From Actinomycetota bacterium (lineage in GTDB: Bacteria; Actinomycetota; Actinomycetes; Mycobacteriales; Mycobacteriaceae), in the NCBI GenBank assembly GCA_018268465.1, contig JAFDWN010000007.1:210258-274257 (forward strand): DNA of 64,000 bases, given 5' to 3'. Below, in pieces: positions 1 through 8,376 of the stretch (its first letter is position 1; every line of letters starts with the position of its first letter). Made by a program: the position numbers and the translations under genes. The notes below the pieces were generated by a model that was not told where the DNA came from, did not search any database, and saw nothing but the letters and a program-made list of their open reading frames with translations.

Positions 1-117
1 GCGGCACCTGTGGCCGCGGGCGGTGCGCAGCACCGCCGGGGAGGGGTGGTGCGAGAACAATCGCACCGCCGCCGAACATCGGCGGCGCTTCGCGCCGCCC
101 GCGGCCACAGGTGCCGC
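1..117. repeat. Structured inverted repeat downstream of purE
   Basis: Positions 1-27 and 91-117 are reverse complements with one mismatch. The 63 bases between them hold further hairpins: 20-26 with 30-36 (7 bp), 45-54 with 61-70 (10 bp, one mismatch, loop gaacaa), 67-75 with 79-87 (9 bp) and 81-88 with 92-99 (8 bp). Several of these exclude each other. The block ends two bases before the purE stop codon. It may work as a strong purE terminator, or be part of a repeat continuing left of the window. There is no T tract on either side. Confidence 0.6.
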
Positions 118-119
118 GG

Positions 120-611
120 CTACAACTTCTGTTGCAGCTTCGCATCTTTCTCCGTCACCTTCGCCGCCATGTCGGCCTTGAACTGCTCCAGCCTCTTGGC
201 CAGCTCCGCGTCTCCCACCGCGAGGATCTGCGCCGCCAGGATGCCGGCGTTCTCGGCGCCGCCGACGGCGACGGTGGCCACCGGGATGCCGCTCGGCATC
301 TGCACCGTCGAGAGCAGCGCGTCGAAGCCGTTGAGGCTGGTGGCGTTCATCGGCACGCCGATCACCGGCCGCGTGGTGTGCGCGGCGACGACGCCGGCCA
401 GGTGCGCGGCGGCGCCGGCGGCGGCGATGAACACCGCGATGCCGCGACCCGGCGCGGCGGCGACGTACTCCATCACCCGCGCCGGCGTGCGATGCGCCGA
501 CATCACGTGCACCTCGCAACCGACGCCGAATCCCTTGAGGCGCTCGACCGCCCCCTTCATCACTTCCCAGTCGCTGTCGCTGCCCATGAGGATCGCCACT
601 CGTGCCGTCAT
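120..611 (-). CDS. purE: N5-carboxyaminoimidazole ribonucleotide mutase PurE
   Basis: This 163-residue cytosolic enzyme rearranges N5-CAIR to CAIR in de novo purine synthesis. The PurE signature is plain: an N-terminal [15 protein letters not shown] segment, then VMSAHRTP around residue 40 with the catalytic histidine, then GVPMN and a [16 protein letters not shown] core. Length fits class I PurE. The ATG at 611 overlaps the purD stop as ATGA, so the two are translationally coupled and this start is preferred over longer in-frame extensions. In Mtb purE sits with purK and purD lies elsewhere. Here purD and purE form an operon and purK is not in the window. Confidence 0.95.
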   Translation of the reverse strand: MTARVAILMGSDSDWEVMKGAVERLKGFGVGCEVHVMSAHRTPARVMEYVAAAPGRGIAVFIAAAGAAAHLAGVVAAHTTRPVIGVPMNATSLNGFDALLSTVQMPSGIPVATVAVGGAENAGILAAQILAVGDAELAKRLEQFKADMAAKVTEKDAKLQQKL

Positions 612-1882
612 CGTTCCCGCTCCATGGCGCGATGACCGATGTCGCGCCGGCAATGCATTCCGTCCCAGCTGATGCGGTCCACCGCGCGGTAGGCCTCGGC
701 CACCGCGGCGGTCACGTCCTTCCCCAGCGCGGTGACGCCCAGCACGCGGCCACCGTTGGTCACCACCTGGCCGTCGCGTTTCGTCGTGCCGGCGTGGAAG
801 ACCATGCCATCGCGCCAGTCGCGCAACCCGTCGAGGCCGCTGATCGGCTTGCCGCGCTCGTAGTTGCCCGGGTAGCCGCCGGCCGCCAGCACGACGCACA
901 CCGCCGGGCGCGGATCCCAGCTCAGCGCGGTGCCGGCCAGGCGGCCGTCGGCGACCGCCGCCATCACCGCGGCCAGGTCACCGGTGAAGCGCATGAGCAG
1001 CGCCTGGCACTCGGGATCGCCGAAGCGGCAGTTGAATTCCACCACCGCGGGTCCGTCCTCGGTGATCGCCAAACCCGCGTACAGCAGCCCCGAGAACGAA
1101 CTTCCGCGTCGAACCAGCTCGGCGGCAACGGGTTTGACGACGTCGTCGACGATCTGGGCGGTCACCGCGTCGGGCAGCCACGGCAACGGCGCGTAGGCGC
1201 CCATGCCGCCGGTGTTGGGTCCGGTGTCGTTGTCCCCGACGCGTTTGAAGTCCTGCGCCGGCAGCAGTGGCACCACCGTGGCGCCGTCGACCACGCAGAA
1301 CAGCGACACCTCCGGCCCGTCGAGAAACGACTCCAGCAATACCGGGTGCCCGGAGTCGAGCAGCCCGGCTGCGTGCGCCCGCGCGGCGTCGCGGTCGGCG
1401 GTGACGACCACACCCTTGCCCGCCGCCAGACCGTCGTCCTTGACCACCCACGCCCGCTGGCCCGCGGGCGGGCCGAACCGGTCGAGGGCGGTGTCGAGGT
1501 GACCGGGGTTGTCGACGGTTTCGCTGGTCGCGGTGCGCACACCCGCGGCGTCCATCACGTCCTTGGCGAACGACTTGGAACCTTCGATGCGGGCGGCATC
1601 CTTGGTCGGCCCGAAACACGCGATCCCGGCGGCCCGCACCGCGTCGGCGACACCGAGCACCAGGGGGACCTCGGGTCCGATGACGACGAGGTCGGCACCG
1701 ATGCGCTGGGCCAGCCGGACCACTGCCTCGCCCGAGGTGGCGTCGACGTCGTACTGGTCGGCGATGATCTCGGTGCCGGCGTTGCCGGGTGCCACCGCGA
1801 CCTCCTCCACCTCGGGATCCCGACGCAGGGCCAACAGCAGGGCATGTTCACGGGCTCCGGAGCCGATCACGAGGACGCGCAC
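608..1882 (-). CDS. purD: Phosphoribosylamine-glycine ligase PurD
   Basis: PurD joins phosphoribosylamine and glycine using ATP, the second step of de novo purine synthesis. The 424-residue protein opens with [14 protein letters not shown], typical of the N domain, and carries the ATP-grasp elements [14 protein letters not shown] and [10 protein letters not shown], plus the conserved [10 protein letters not shown] motif. The GTG start at 1882 is chosen because an AGGGTGGG ribosome-binding site lies five bases upstream and family members begin here; a longer in-frame extension has no family similarity. It overlaps purE at its 3' end and is separated from the divergent TetR gene by about 350 bases. 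Confidence 0.95.
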   Translation of the reverse strand: MRVLVIGSGAREHALLLALRRDPEVEEVAVAPGNAGTEIIADQYDVDATSGEAVVRLAQRIGADLVVIGPEVPLVLGVADAVRAAGIACFGPTKDAARIEGSKSFAKDVMDAAGVRTATSETVDNPGHLDTALDRFGPPAGQRAWVVKDDGLAAGKGVVVTADRDAARAHAAGLLDSGHPVLLESFLDGPEVSLFCVVDGATVVPLLPAQDFKRVGDNDTGPNTGGMGAYAPLPWLPDAVTAQIVDDVVKPVAAELVRRGSSFSGLLYAGLAITEDGPAVVEFNCRFGDPECQALLMRFTGDLAAVMAAVADGRLAGTALSWDPRPAVCVVLAAGGYPGNYERGKPISGLDGLRDWRDGMVFHAGTTKRDGQVVTNGGRVLGVTALGKDVTAAVAEAYRAVDRISWDGMHCRRDIGHRAMERER

Positions 1883-2233
1883 GATTGCCCACCCTAATCG
1901 CACTCGGATTCGGTGTGCGCGGATCGTCGGGACCATGCAGATCCGGCTCGGCATATGACCGGGGTAGGGAGTGCGCCACGTCACACCCGACGCCCACGAG
2001 GGCGCCCGCGTCGCGGTGACCACGACCGAGAACCGCGCGCCACGGTCCGCGGCACCGTCGCCGAGCACGTCGCAGCGAACCCGACGCCGCGGCGATGATG
2101 CCGATCGGATTTCCGAAGATCACCAAACTTTCCGAGCCCCAACGGCTTCGGTCGGGTACAGCAACGGCGACCAGCATCTCGGGCACGGGTTGCGGGCCCG
2201 CGACGCGGCCACGCCCACGAGTACGATGCCGCC
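1883..2233. other. Intergenic region between purD and a divergent tetR gene
   Basis: This 351-base stretch separates two divergent genes. Open frames crossing it have no recognisable family motif and look like GC-rich coincidence. It must hold the promoters of purD (left) and of the TetR gene (right). I see no clear operator palindrome, small gene or riboswitch. Confidence 0.5.
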
Positions 2234-2836
2234 ATGCGCACCCATGGCTGGTCCGGTTCGGCGCCCGCGTCCGACGAGGAGGCGGTGGCACGCATCCTGG
2301 CGGCCGCGGGGAAAGCCATCGACCAGCACGGCGCCGACATCAGCATCGCCCACGTCGCTCGCACGCTGGGGGTCACCCGTCAGACGGTCTACCGCTATTT
2401 CCCCAGCACCGAGGCATTGCTCGTCGAGGCGGCCGTCCACGCCGCGGCCGATTTCCGCGATCGGCTCGCCGACCACCTCGTCGGCGTCACCGATCCGGTC
2501 GAGGCCGTCACCGAGGCGATCGCGACCTCGTTGGAGTGGTTGCCGAAGGATAAGCACATCGGCCTGCTCCTCGCGCCCGGGCGGGCCCACACCCACACCC
2601 AGTCGGTCACGTCCGACGTCGCGCTGCGGTTCGCCCATTCGATGATGCGCCGGTTCGACGTCGATTGGGCCGCACACGGGTTGGGCGACGCCGACCTCGA
2701 CGAGCTCGCCGAGCACCTGCTGCGCATCATCCAGTCGTTCGTCATCGACCCCGGCAGGCCACCCAGAACGGGTGCGGCGCTGCGGGATTACCTGCGCCGC
2801 TGGGTGGGTGTGGCGGTGGCGCGACCGCCCGGGTGA
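2234..2836 (+). CDS. TetR/AcrR-family transcriptional regulator
   Basis: A 200-residue one-component repressor. The N-terminal helix-turn-helix is visible at about residues 35-60, in a segment reading ISIAHVARTLGVTRQTVYRY, followed by the usual alpha-helical ligand and dimer domain. Its ligand is unknown. The position next to purD and the aldA operon recalls Rv0775 of Mtb, but I cannot confirm orthology. Its 3' end overlaps the convergent gene at 2788-4071 by 49 bases, so the two transcripts would be antisense over their tails. Confidence 0.85.
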   Translation: MRTHGWSGSAPASDEEAVARILAAAGKAIDQHGADISIAHVARTLGVTRQTVYRYFPSTEALLVEAAVHAAADFRDRLADHLVGVTDPVEAVTEAIATSLEWLPKDKHIGLLLAPGRAHTHTQSVTSDVALRFAHSMMRRFDVDWAAHGLGDADLDELAEHLLRIIQSFVIDPGRPPRTGAALRDYLRRWVGVAVARPPG

Positions 2837-4071
2837 CCGGCGTCGCGCACCGTGAGCGGCAACGAGCGGCGCGGCTCGAATACGAAGGACGCTCCGCCAC
2901 TGACCTTGGCGACCGACACTTCAGGGAATTCCTTTGCGACAGTGTCTGTTTCGACAATTCGCGCGCTCCAGTCAGAATCAGTGCCTGTCACCTCGATGCG
3001 CAGCCGGGGGTCCACCGCGGCGGCGACGGCCTGCAGGGGACGCTCGGCTCCGGGTCCGCACAGCGAGATCCACGCGCCGTCCTCATGCGCCGGTGAGCGA
3101 GCCACGGACAACGCGCCCGCGCTCACGCCGGCCGTCACATAGGCGGCCGGGTTGAGTAGCGGATGCAGGGTGAGCACGTGCAGCGCACCCTCGGCGCCGC
3201 CGGGCAACGCCAGCGCGCGGTGGATCCGCTCGGCGGCCAGCCCCGCGAGCCCGACGAGCTGTTTGGTGCACACCGATTCCGCGACGCCGGCGTCGGCGCG
3301 GGCCCGCACGGCAATCGCGAACGACAGGTAAAGCAGGTGCATCTGCAGGCACACCTCGTCGGCGATGCGGACCAGCGCCGAATGCGAGTATGCGCCGAAG
3401 TCGACGTCGGAGAGCAGCGGTCCGGTGTAGTCGGCGAGACCGTCGCCGGTCGTGTCGATCGGGTCGAGCGTGACGGTGGCGGCGCGGCTGTTCCGCACGA
3501 TGTCCAGCGCGGGTATGCCTCGCACCGGCGGATGGGATTCGTCGATGATGACGGTCCAGGCACAGTGCGGCTGCCGGCCCGCAGGCACCCGCGGTGGCCG
3601 GTGGATCGGGCGCACCTGTGCCCTGGCGTTGGTCGCGACCGCGGTCGCGTCGAAGGTGGGGTCTTCGATGTCGTGGCACATACCCCGGACGTAGTCGTCG
3701 CCGAGCGGCTCGACGTCGAGCAGCGCACCGCAGTGCGCGAGGTGGAACTCGCCGTGCCACCGGTCGTGCACGGTGTAGCGGAAATCCATGAACTGTGGCG
3801 GCGCACCGATGTCGAGCTGCAGTCCCTTGAAAATGGTGATGACGTCGTCGCCCTCGAACGACAGTGCCCGCTGCATGCGTTTGGTATAGATCGGGCTGGC
3901 GCCGGCCCACTCCTCGATGGCGATCTGCACCATCTCCTCACGGCCGAATTGCTGGATGCACCAGGCCATTCCGGAGCGGTCGATAAGCTGGCCGATGAGC
4001 AGCAACTCGGGGACCAGCGCGGCGAGTTGCCCGCGGGTCAACCCGGCGTATCGGCTACTCGGCGCCGGCAT
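2788..4071 (-). CDS. Conserved hypothetical protein, last gene of the aldA operon
   Basis: I do not recognise this 427-residue protein. It has no signal peptide or obvious membrane segment. It contains a His/Cys/Asp-rich stretch at about residues 100-145, including HDRWHGEFHLAHCGALLD and CHDIEDPTFDATA, which could bind a metal or form an active site. Its ATG lies 17 bases inside the end of the carboxymuconolactone decarboxylase-like gene, so it is the fifth gene of a leftward operon with aldA, and probably acts in the same oxidative pathway. The last 20 or so residues are rich in Arg, Thr and Pro and are read through the antisense of the convergent tetR gene, so they may be a non-conserved tail. 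Confidence 0.75.
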   Translation of the reverse strand: MPAPSSRYAGLTRGQLAALVPELLLIGQLIDRSGMAWCIQQFGREEMVQIAIEEWAGASPIYTKRMQRALSFEGDDVITIFKGLQLDIGAPPQFMDFRYTVHDRWHGEFHLAHCGALLDVEPLGDDYVRGMCHDIEDPTFDATAVATNARAQVRPIHRPPRVPAGRQPHCAWTVIIDESHPPVRGIPALDIVRNSRAATVTLDPIDTTGDGLADYTGPLLSDVDFGAYSHSALVRIADEVCLQMHLLYLSFAIAVRARADAGVAESVCTKQLVGLAGLAAERIHRALALPGGAEGALHVLTLHPLLNPAAYVTAGVSAGALSVARSPAHEDGAWISLCGPGAERPLQAVAAAVDPRLRIEVTGTDSDWSARIVETDTVAKEFPEVSVAKVSGGASFVFEPRRSLPLTVRDAGHPGGRATATPTQRRR

Positions 4072-4438
4072 CGTCGCCGCCGTCCGTCGCGGCCTTCTTG
4101 GCGATCGCCTTCTCGGCGATCGTGTACACCTTCTGACCCAGCGGCCAGCCCACGTAATGGGTCAGGAACAGCGCCACCTCCCGCAGTTCGTCGTCGCTCA
4201 GCTCACCGTTGGCCAGCGCCGCCGTGATCTGGATCTGGAGGATGTCGTCGAGGCCCATCGCGCTGACCGCGCCGAGCAGCAACAGCCTGCGGTCGCGCTG
4301 GGTCAGTCCGGGTCGCGTCCAGATGGTGCCGAACAGGTGCTCGACGGTGTACTTGTAATAATCGCCGGGCACGTCGGGCATATCCCAGCCGTAGACCTCT
4401 TTCATCTTGGCCAGGCCGGTGCGCCGCAATTCGTCCAT
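4055..4438 (-). CDS. Carboxymuconolactone decarboxylase-family protein (Rv0771-like)
   Basis: A 127-residue all-helical protein of the CMD/AhpD superfamily. The conserved core, roughly residues 20-110, reads VEHLFGTIWTRPGLTQRDRR followed by a LLLLGAVSAMG helix and a HYVGWP segment, typical of the 4-carboxymuconolactone decarboxylase branch. It lacks the CxxC redox pair of AhpD, so a lyase or hydrolase role in aromatic or related catabolism fits better than peroxidase activity. It starts six bases after the upstream dehydrogenase gene and overlaps the downstream unknown gene. Gene order matches Rv0768-Rv0771 of Mtb. The true substrate is unknown. Confidence 0.85.
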   Translation of the reverse strand: MDELRRTGLAKMKEVYGWDMPDVPGDYYKYTVEHLFGTIWTRPGLTQRDRRLLLLGAVSAMGLDDILQIQITAALANGELSDDELREVALFLTHYVGWPLGQKVYTIAEKAIAKKAATDGGDDAGAE

Positions 4439-4444
4439 CGCCTG

Positions 4445-5314
4445 CTACTCCGTCGTCGTTGCCGTGGTGTGGGGTACGCCGAGACCTGCGGCGAGGTCGC
4501 GCAGCGCGATCTCGGCGAGCGGAAGATCCACGCCGCGTTCGGCACCCAGCGCCAGCGCCAGGCCGAGGTCCTTCTCGCCGAGCCCGCGGACATGGTTCAT
4601 GATCGGATACCAGAAGTCGTCCGGGTCGATGCGCGCGGTCTTGTCGCGCAACATGATCGCACCCGGGCCGCCGGTGATGGCGTCGGTGTGCCGCACCACC
4701 CTGCCCAGCGCGGTAATGTCCAGGCCGCAGGCTTCGGCCAGTCGTTGGGCCTCGGCCGCGGCGTTGAAGGCGATGAAATGCAGCAGATTCCGCGCGAGTT
4801 TCATTCGGGTGCCCGCCCCGGGCGGGCCGGCGTGCACGATGAGTGAGGCCCAGCACCCGAAGGGTTCGCGGATCCGCGCGAAGACGTCGTCGTCCGCGCC
4901 CACCATGGTGGCCAGCGCACCCCGGTCCGCCCCCGGGGCACCGCCGCTGACCGGTGCGTCGACGAGATGAAGTCCGTGGCCGCGTAGTTCGTCGGCCAGC
5001 TCGACGGCAGTGGTGTCGCTGATCGTGGAGTGGATGGCGATCACGGTGCCGGGCCTGGCGTGGGCCCGCAGTTCGCCGACGACCGCGCGCACCTGCGCGT
5101 CGTCGAGCACCGTCACGCTGATGAGGTCGGCCCCGGCGACGTCGGCGACACTGCCTGCCGGTATCGCACCGGCCCGGGCCAGTGCGGTCACGGTCTCCGC
5201 GCGGATGTCGAACACCGTGACGCCGCCGGGCCAGTCGGTCAGGCGTCTGGCCATCGGCGCACCCATCTTGCCGAGGCCGATGTAGCCCAGTGTGACGTGT
5301 TCGGGAGCAGTCAT
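4445..5314 (-). CDS. 3-hydroxyisobutyrate dehydrogenase-family oxidoreductase (Rv0770-like)
   Basis: A 289-residue beta-hydroxyacid dehydrogenase. The N-terminal Rossmann motif GYIGLGKMGAPMARRL binds NAD(P), DAPVSGGAPGA is the substrate-binding segment at about residue 120, and the catalytic lysine lies in the AGTRMKLARNLLHF helix. The family reversibly oxidises small 3-hydroxy acids to semialdehydes. The upstream aldehyde dehydrogenase AldA could consume such a semialdehyde, a reasonable pathway inference. It lies 12 bases after the SDR gene and six before the CMD gene. A paralog of the same family is at 27671-28579. Confidence 0.88.
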   Translation of the reverse strand: MTAPEHVTLGYIGLGKMGAPMARRLTDWPGGVTVFDIRAETVTALARAGAIPAGSVADVAGADLISVTVLDDAQVRAVVGELRAHARPGTVIAIHSTISDTTAVELADELRGHGLHLVDAPVSGGAPGADRGALATMVGADDDVFARIREPFGCWASLIVHAGPPGAGTRMKLARNLLHFIAFNAAAEAQRLAEACGLDITALGRVVRHTDAITGGPGAIMLRDKTARIDPDDFWYPIMNHVRGLGEKDLGLALALGAERGVDLPLAEIALRDLAAGLGVPHTTATTTE

Positions 5315-5326
5315 GCGGGCGCCCTT

Positions 5327-6079
5327 TCAGGATCGGATGATCTGGCCGCCGTCGACATTGAAGATCTGCCCGGTGATCCACGATGCCTGGTCCGACAACA
5401 GGAACAGGCACATCCCGACCAGATCGTCGGGCGTGCCGATGCGGGAGAGGGGCAATCCCCTGACGATGTCGGCGACGATCTCCTGCGGGGTGGTGGTCCG
5501 GTTGGCCTCGGTGTCGATCGGGCCGGGTGCGATCGCGTTGATCCGGATGTTCTGGCCGCCCAGCTCACGGGCCAGCTGCTGTGTCAGCCCGTTGACACCC
5601 ACCTTGGCCAGCCCGTAGAAATTGGCGTACAGCCATGCCGCGGTGGATGATTGGTTCACGATGGCGCCGCCGCCGCGTTTGGCCATCTTGCGGTACACCG
5701 CCCGGGTGCACCACAGCGCGCCGTCGAGGTTCACGCTCATGAACTTCTTGTAGTAGTCGGGGTCGACGGTCAGCAGGAAGTCGAGTTTCATCCCGCCGAA
5801 GATCGCGGCGTTGTTGACCAGGTAGTCGATCCCGCCGAACTCCGCGAGGGTCCGGTCTGCCATCTCCTTGGCCGACGCCGGGTCGGAGACGTCGACCGCA
5901 ACGCCGATCGCCGTCCCACCGTCGGCGACGATCTGCTTGGCCACCGCCTCGGCGGCGCCGGCGTTGATGTCGGCGACGGCGACCGCGGCGCCCTCCCGGG
6001 CGAGCGCCTCGGCGTACGCCTGCCCGATGCCTCCTCCGGAGCCGGTAACGATTGCCACCTTGCCGTCGAATCGTCCCAT
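5327..6079 (-). CDS. Short-chain dehydrogenase/reductase (Rv0769-like)
   Basis: A classical 250-residue SDR. It has the TGSGGGIGQAYA cofactor motif near residue 13, the NNAAIFGG motif, the catalytic Ser of NQSST and a Tyr-Lys pair in NFYGLAKVG, and ends with the common WITGQIFNVDGGQ segment. An Asp (ADINA) at the end of beta-2 suggests preference for NAD. AGGAGACGACG precedes the ATG. It lies ten bases after aldA and 12 before the dehydrogenase gene in the same operon. The substrate is unknown. Confidence 0.9.
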   Translation of the reverse strand: MGRFDGKVAIVTGSGGGIGQAYAEALAREGAAVAVADINAGAAEAVAKQIVADGGTAIGVAVDVSDPASAKEMADRTLAEFGGIDYLVNNAAIFGGMKLDFLLTVDPDYYKKFMSVNLDGALWCTRAVYRKMAKRGGGAIVNQSSTAAWLYANFYGLAKVGVNGLTQQLARELGGQNIRINAIAPGPIDTEANRTTTPQEIVADIVRGLPLSRIGTPDDLVGMCLFLLSDQASWITGQIFNVDGGQIIRS

Positions 6080-6089
6080 CGTCGTCTCC

Positions 6090-7559
6090 TCAGTGCGCGG
6101 CCGTCGCGATCAGCTTGATCTCGGTGTACTCCTCGAACCCGGCCAGTCCCATCTCCCGGCCGATGCCCGACTGTTTGTAGCCGCCGAAAGGCGCGTCCGC
6201 CGCGTACCAGACGCCGCCGTTGACGTTGACGGTGCCGACACGCAATCGGGTGGCGACCGCCGCGGCCCGGTCGGCGTCCGCGCCGAACACCGTGGCCGAC
6301 AGTCCGTACGGCGAGTCGTTGGCGATCCGGACGGCGTCGTCGTCACCGTCGTGAGCGATGACCGTGAGCACCGGACCGAAGATTTCCTCGCGGGCCACCC
6401 TGGCGTCGTTGGTCAGCCCCGCGATCACCGTCGGCTCGACGTAGAACCCCACCCGGCGGTCGGCGGGACGTCCTCCCCCGCAGGCGAAATGCCCGCCTTC
6501 CCGGGCGGCCAGGTCGAGATAGCCCAGTACCCGGTCACGCTGGCGCGCCGAGATCACCGGACCGCATACGGTGCGTTTGTCGGTCGGGTCACCGGGCCGG
6601 ATGGACGCCATCGTCGCCGCCGCGGCCTGGACCGCATCGTCGTAGCGCGACCGGGGCACCACCAGCCGGGTGGTGATCGCGCAGCCCTGGCCGGCGTGGA
6701 TCGCCGCGGTGAACGCCGCGACGGAACCCGCGGTGGCGATGTCGGCGTCGTCGAGCGCGATGAATGCCGACTTGCCGCCCAGTTCGAGAAACACCTTCTT
6801 GACCGTCGCCGCAGCGTCGGCCATCACGGCGCGGCCGGTGGCGGTGGAACCGGTGAACGAAATCATGTCCACCCGGGGATCTTCGGACAGCAGGGCACCC
6901 AGACCGGGATCCCCGGAGGTGACGATGTTGAGCACGCCCGGCGGGATGTCGGTGTGGTCGGCGACGATCTCGGCCAGCGCCGCGCCGCACCACGGCGTGT
7001 CCGGCGCGGGTTTGAGCACAACGGTGTTGCCGGCCGCCAGCGCGGGCCCCACCTTGGCGAGGTTGATCTGGTGCGGAAAGTTCCACGGAGTGATCGCACC
7101 GACCACCCCGACGGCCTCCCTGACGATCGTCCGGTTGGTCGGGATACCTTGCGGTGTGGCGTATCCCAGATCCTGCCGCCACGGGTAGCGCTCGGCGGTG
7201 TCGGCGGCGAACATCAGGTCCTCGATCGGCCCTTCCAGTTGTCCGCCCTTGGTGAGCATCCGCGGCGCCCCCACCTCCGCGATGGTCAGGTCCCGCAGCT
7301 CGTCGACGTGCGCACGCAGCGCGTCGCGCAGTTGACGCAGGCAGCGCACCCGCAGTGCGGTGTTGCGCGACCAGTCGCTGTCGTCGAATGCCCGCCTGGC
7401 GGCCTCGACCGCGGCGGCGACGTCGGCGGCGTCTCCGTCGGCGGCGACGCCGAGCACCTCCTCCGTGGCGGGGTTGACCGTCGGGAACGTGCCCGCGCCG
7501 CCGGCGACGAGCTTGCCGTCGATCAGCAGCCGGCCCTCACGATCGGCCAGTAACGACAT
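6090..7559 (-). CDS. aldA: NAD-dependent aldehyde dehydrogenase AldA
   Basis: A 489-residue aldehyde dehydrogenase, to my recollection the same length as Mtb AldA (Rv0768). Visible motifs are TPWNFPHQINL and the FTGSTATGRAV nucleotide loop, the general-base Glu in LELGGKSAF, and the catalytic Cys in HAGQGCAITTRL. It oxidises an aldehyde to a carboxylic acid in the cytosol. The ATG at 7559 is chosen because it follows a GGAG site and begins the family N-terminus; the longer in-frame extension runs into the promoter region. It heads a leftward operon of five genes and diverges from the tetR-cyp123-cyp51 operon. A palindrome at 7581-7594 lies just upstream of its start. Confidence 0.93.
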   Translation of the reverse strand: MSLLADREGRLLIDGKLVAGGAGTFPTVNPATEEVLGVAADGDAADVAAAVEAARRAFDDSDWSRNTALRVRCLRQLRDALRAHVDELRDLTIAEVGAPRMLTKGGQLEGPIEDLMFAADTAERYPWRQDLGYATPQGIPTNRTIVREAVGVVGAITPWNFPHQINLAKVGPALAAGNTVVLKPAPDTPWCGAALAEIVADHTDIPPGVLNIVTSGDPGLGALLSEDPRVDMISFTGSTATGRAVMADAAATVKKVFLELGGKSAFIALDDADIATAGSVAAFTAAIHAGQGCAITTRLVVPRSRYDDAVQAAAATMASIRPGDPTDKRTVCGPVISARQRDRVLGYLDLAAREGGHFACGGGRPADRRVGFYVEPTVIAGLTNDARVAREEIFGPVLTVIAHDGDDDAVRIANDSPYGLSATVFGADADRAAAVATRLRVGTVNVNGGVWYAADAPFGGYKQSGIGREMGLAGFEEYTEIKLIATAAH

Positions 7560-7580
7560 CCGAACTCCATCCCAGTTATC

Positions 7581-7594
7581 TGGACACTTGTCCG
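7581..7594. promoter_or_regulatory. Predicted TetR operator in front of aldA
   Basis: The sequence TGGACACTTGTCCG contains the palindrome GGACA-N2-TGTCC. The same TGGACA-N2-TGTCCA pattern recurs at 7737-7750 on the other side of this divergent promoter region. It lies 22 bases upstream of the aldA start, where a bound repressor would block transcription. The adjacent TetR gene at 7744 is the obvious candidate to bind it. Confidence 0.6.
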
Positions 7595-7736
7595 ACTCAG
7601 GTTCTTCGAACCATAGCGGCGGCGCCCATGACCCCGCAAGGCCGGGCCGCAGGCACGGGGATTTTGCAGCCAGTATCACTGGCGTAGTGGGCATTTGACA
7701 CGGATAGTTGCCGCCGATCGCCTGTGTCGGCTAACT

Positions 7737-7750
7737 TGGACATGTGTCCA
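7737..7750. promoter_or_regulatory. Predicted TetR operator over the tetR start codon
   Basis: A perfect 14-base palindrome, TGGACATGTGTCCA, spans the GTG start of the TetR gene. It matches the palindrome at 7581-7594 in half-site and spacing. Placement over the start suggests autorepression of the tetR-cyp123-SDR-cyp51 operon. Confidence 0.62.
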
Positions 7751-8376
7751 GTGAATCCGTGGCCACGGTCACAGATCGAGGTGGCGACCAACCGTCTGAC
7801 GCGCCGCGGAATCGTCGCCAGGAAGAGACGTTCCGCAAGGTGCTCGCGGCGGGTATCGAGATGCTGCGCGAATCGTCCTACGCGGATCTGACCGTGCGCG
7901 CGGTCGCGGCCCGCGCCAAGGTCGCGCCGGCGACGGCCTACACGTACTTCTCGTCGAAGAACCACCTCATCGCCGAGGTGTATCTGGATCTCGTCCGTCA
8001 GGTGCCGTACTTCACCGACGTCAACGAGCCCACCGTCACCCGGGTGGAGAAGGCGTTGCGCAGCCTCGCGCTCATGGTCGCCGACGAGCCGGAGGTCGCG
8101 GCGGCCTGTACCACGGCACTGTTGAGCAACGGCGACGCCGCCGTGCGCACGGCCCGTGACCGGATCGGCGCGGAGATTCACCGGCGCATCCGTTCGGCGG
8201 TCGGGCCGGGCGCCGACCCGCGCACCGTCTCCGCCCTGGAGATGACCTACTTCGGCGCCCTGGTGAATGCGGGCAGCGGCGCGTTCACCTACCACGAGAT
8301 CGCCGACCGCCTCGGTTACGTGGTCGGGCTCATGCTCGGGGAGGAACATCCTGCCGGGGACGGAGCGCAGGGATGA
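7744..8376 (+). CDS. TetR-family regulator of the cyp123-cyp51 operon (Rv0767c-like)
   Basis: A 210-residue TetR protein with the helix-turn-helix at about residues 45-70 (LTVRAVAARAKVAPATAYTY). Gene order (aldA divergent; cyp123, SDR and cyp51 following) matches Rv0767c of Mtb. The GTG at 7744 lies inside the palindrome at 7737-7750 with no clear Shine-Dalgarno sequence; GTG codons further in, such as 7759, are alternatives. It overlaps cyp123 by four bases (ATGA), so it is the first gene of the operon. The ligand is unknown; a sterol or sterol-like P450 substrate is a guess from its neighbours. Confidence 0.88.
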   Translation: MSSESVATVTDRGGDQPSDAPRNRRQEETFRKVLAAGIEMLRESSYADLTVRAVAARAKVAPATAYTYFSSKNHLIAEVYLDLVRQVPYFTDVNEPTVTRVEKALRSLALMVADEPEVAAACTTALLSNGDAAVRTARDRIGAEIHRRIRSAVGPGADPRTVSALEMTYFGALVNAGSGAFTYHEIADRLGYVVGLMLGEEHPAGDGAQG

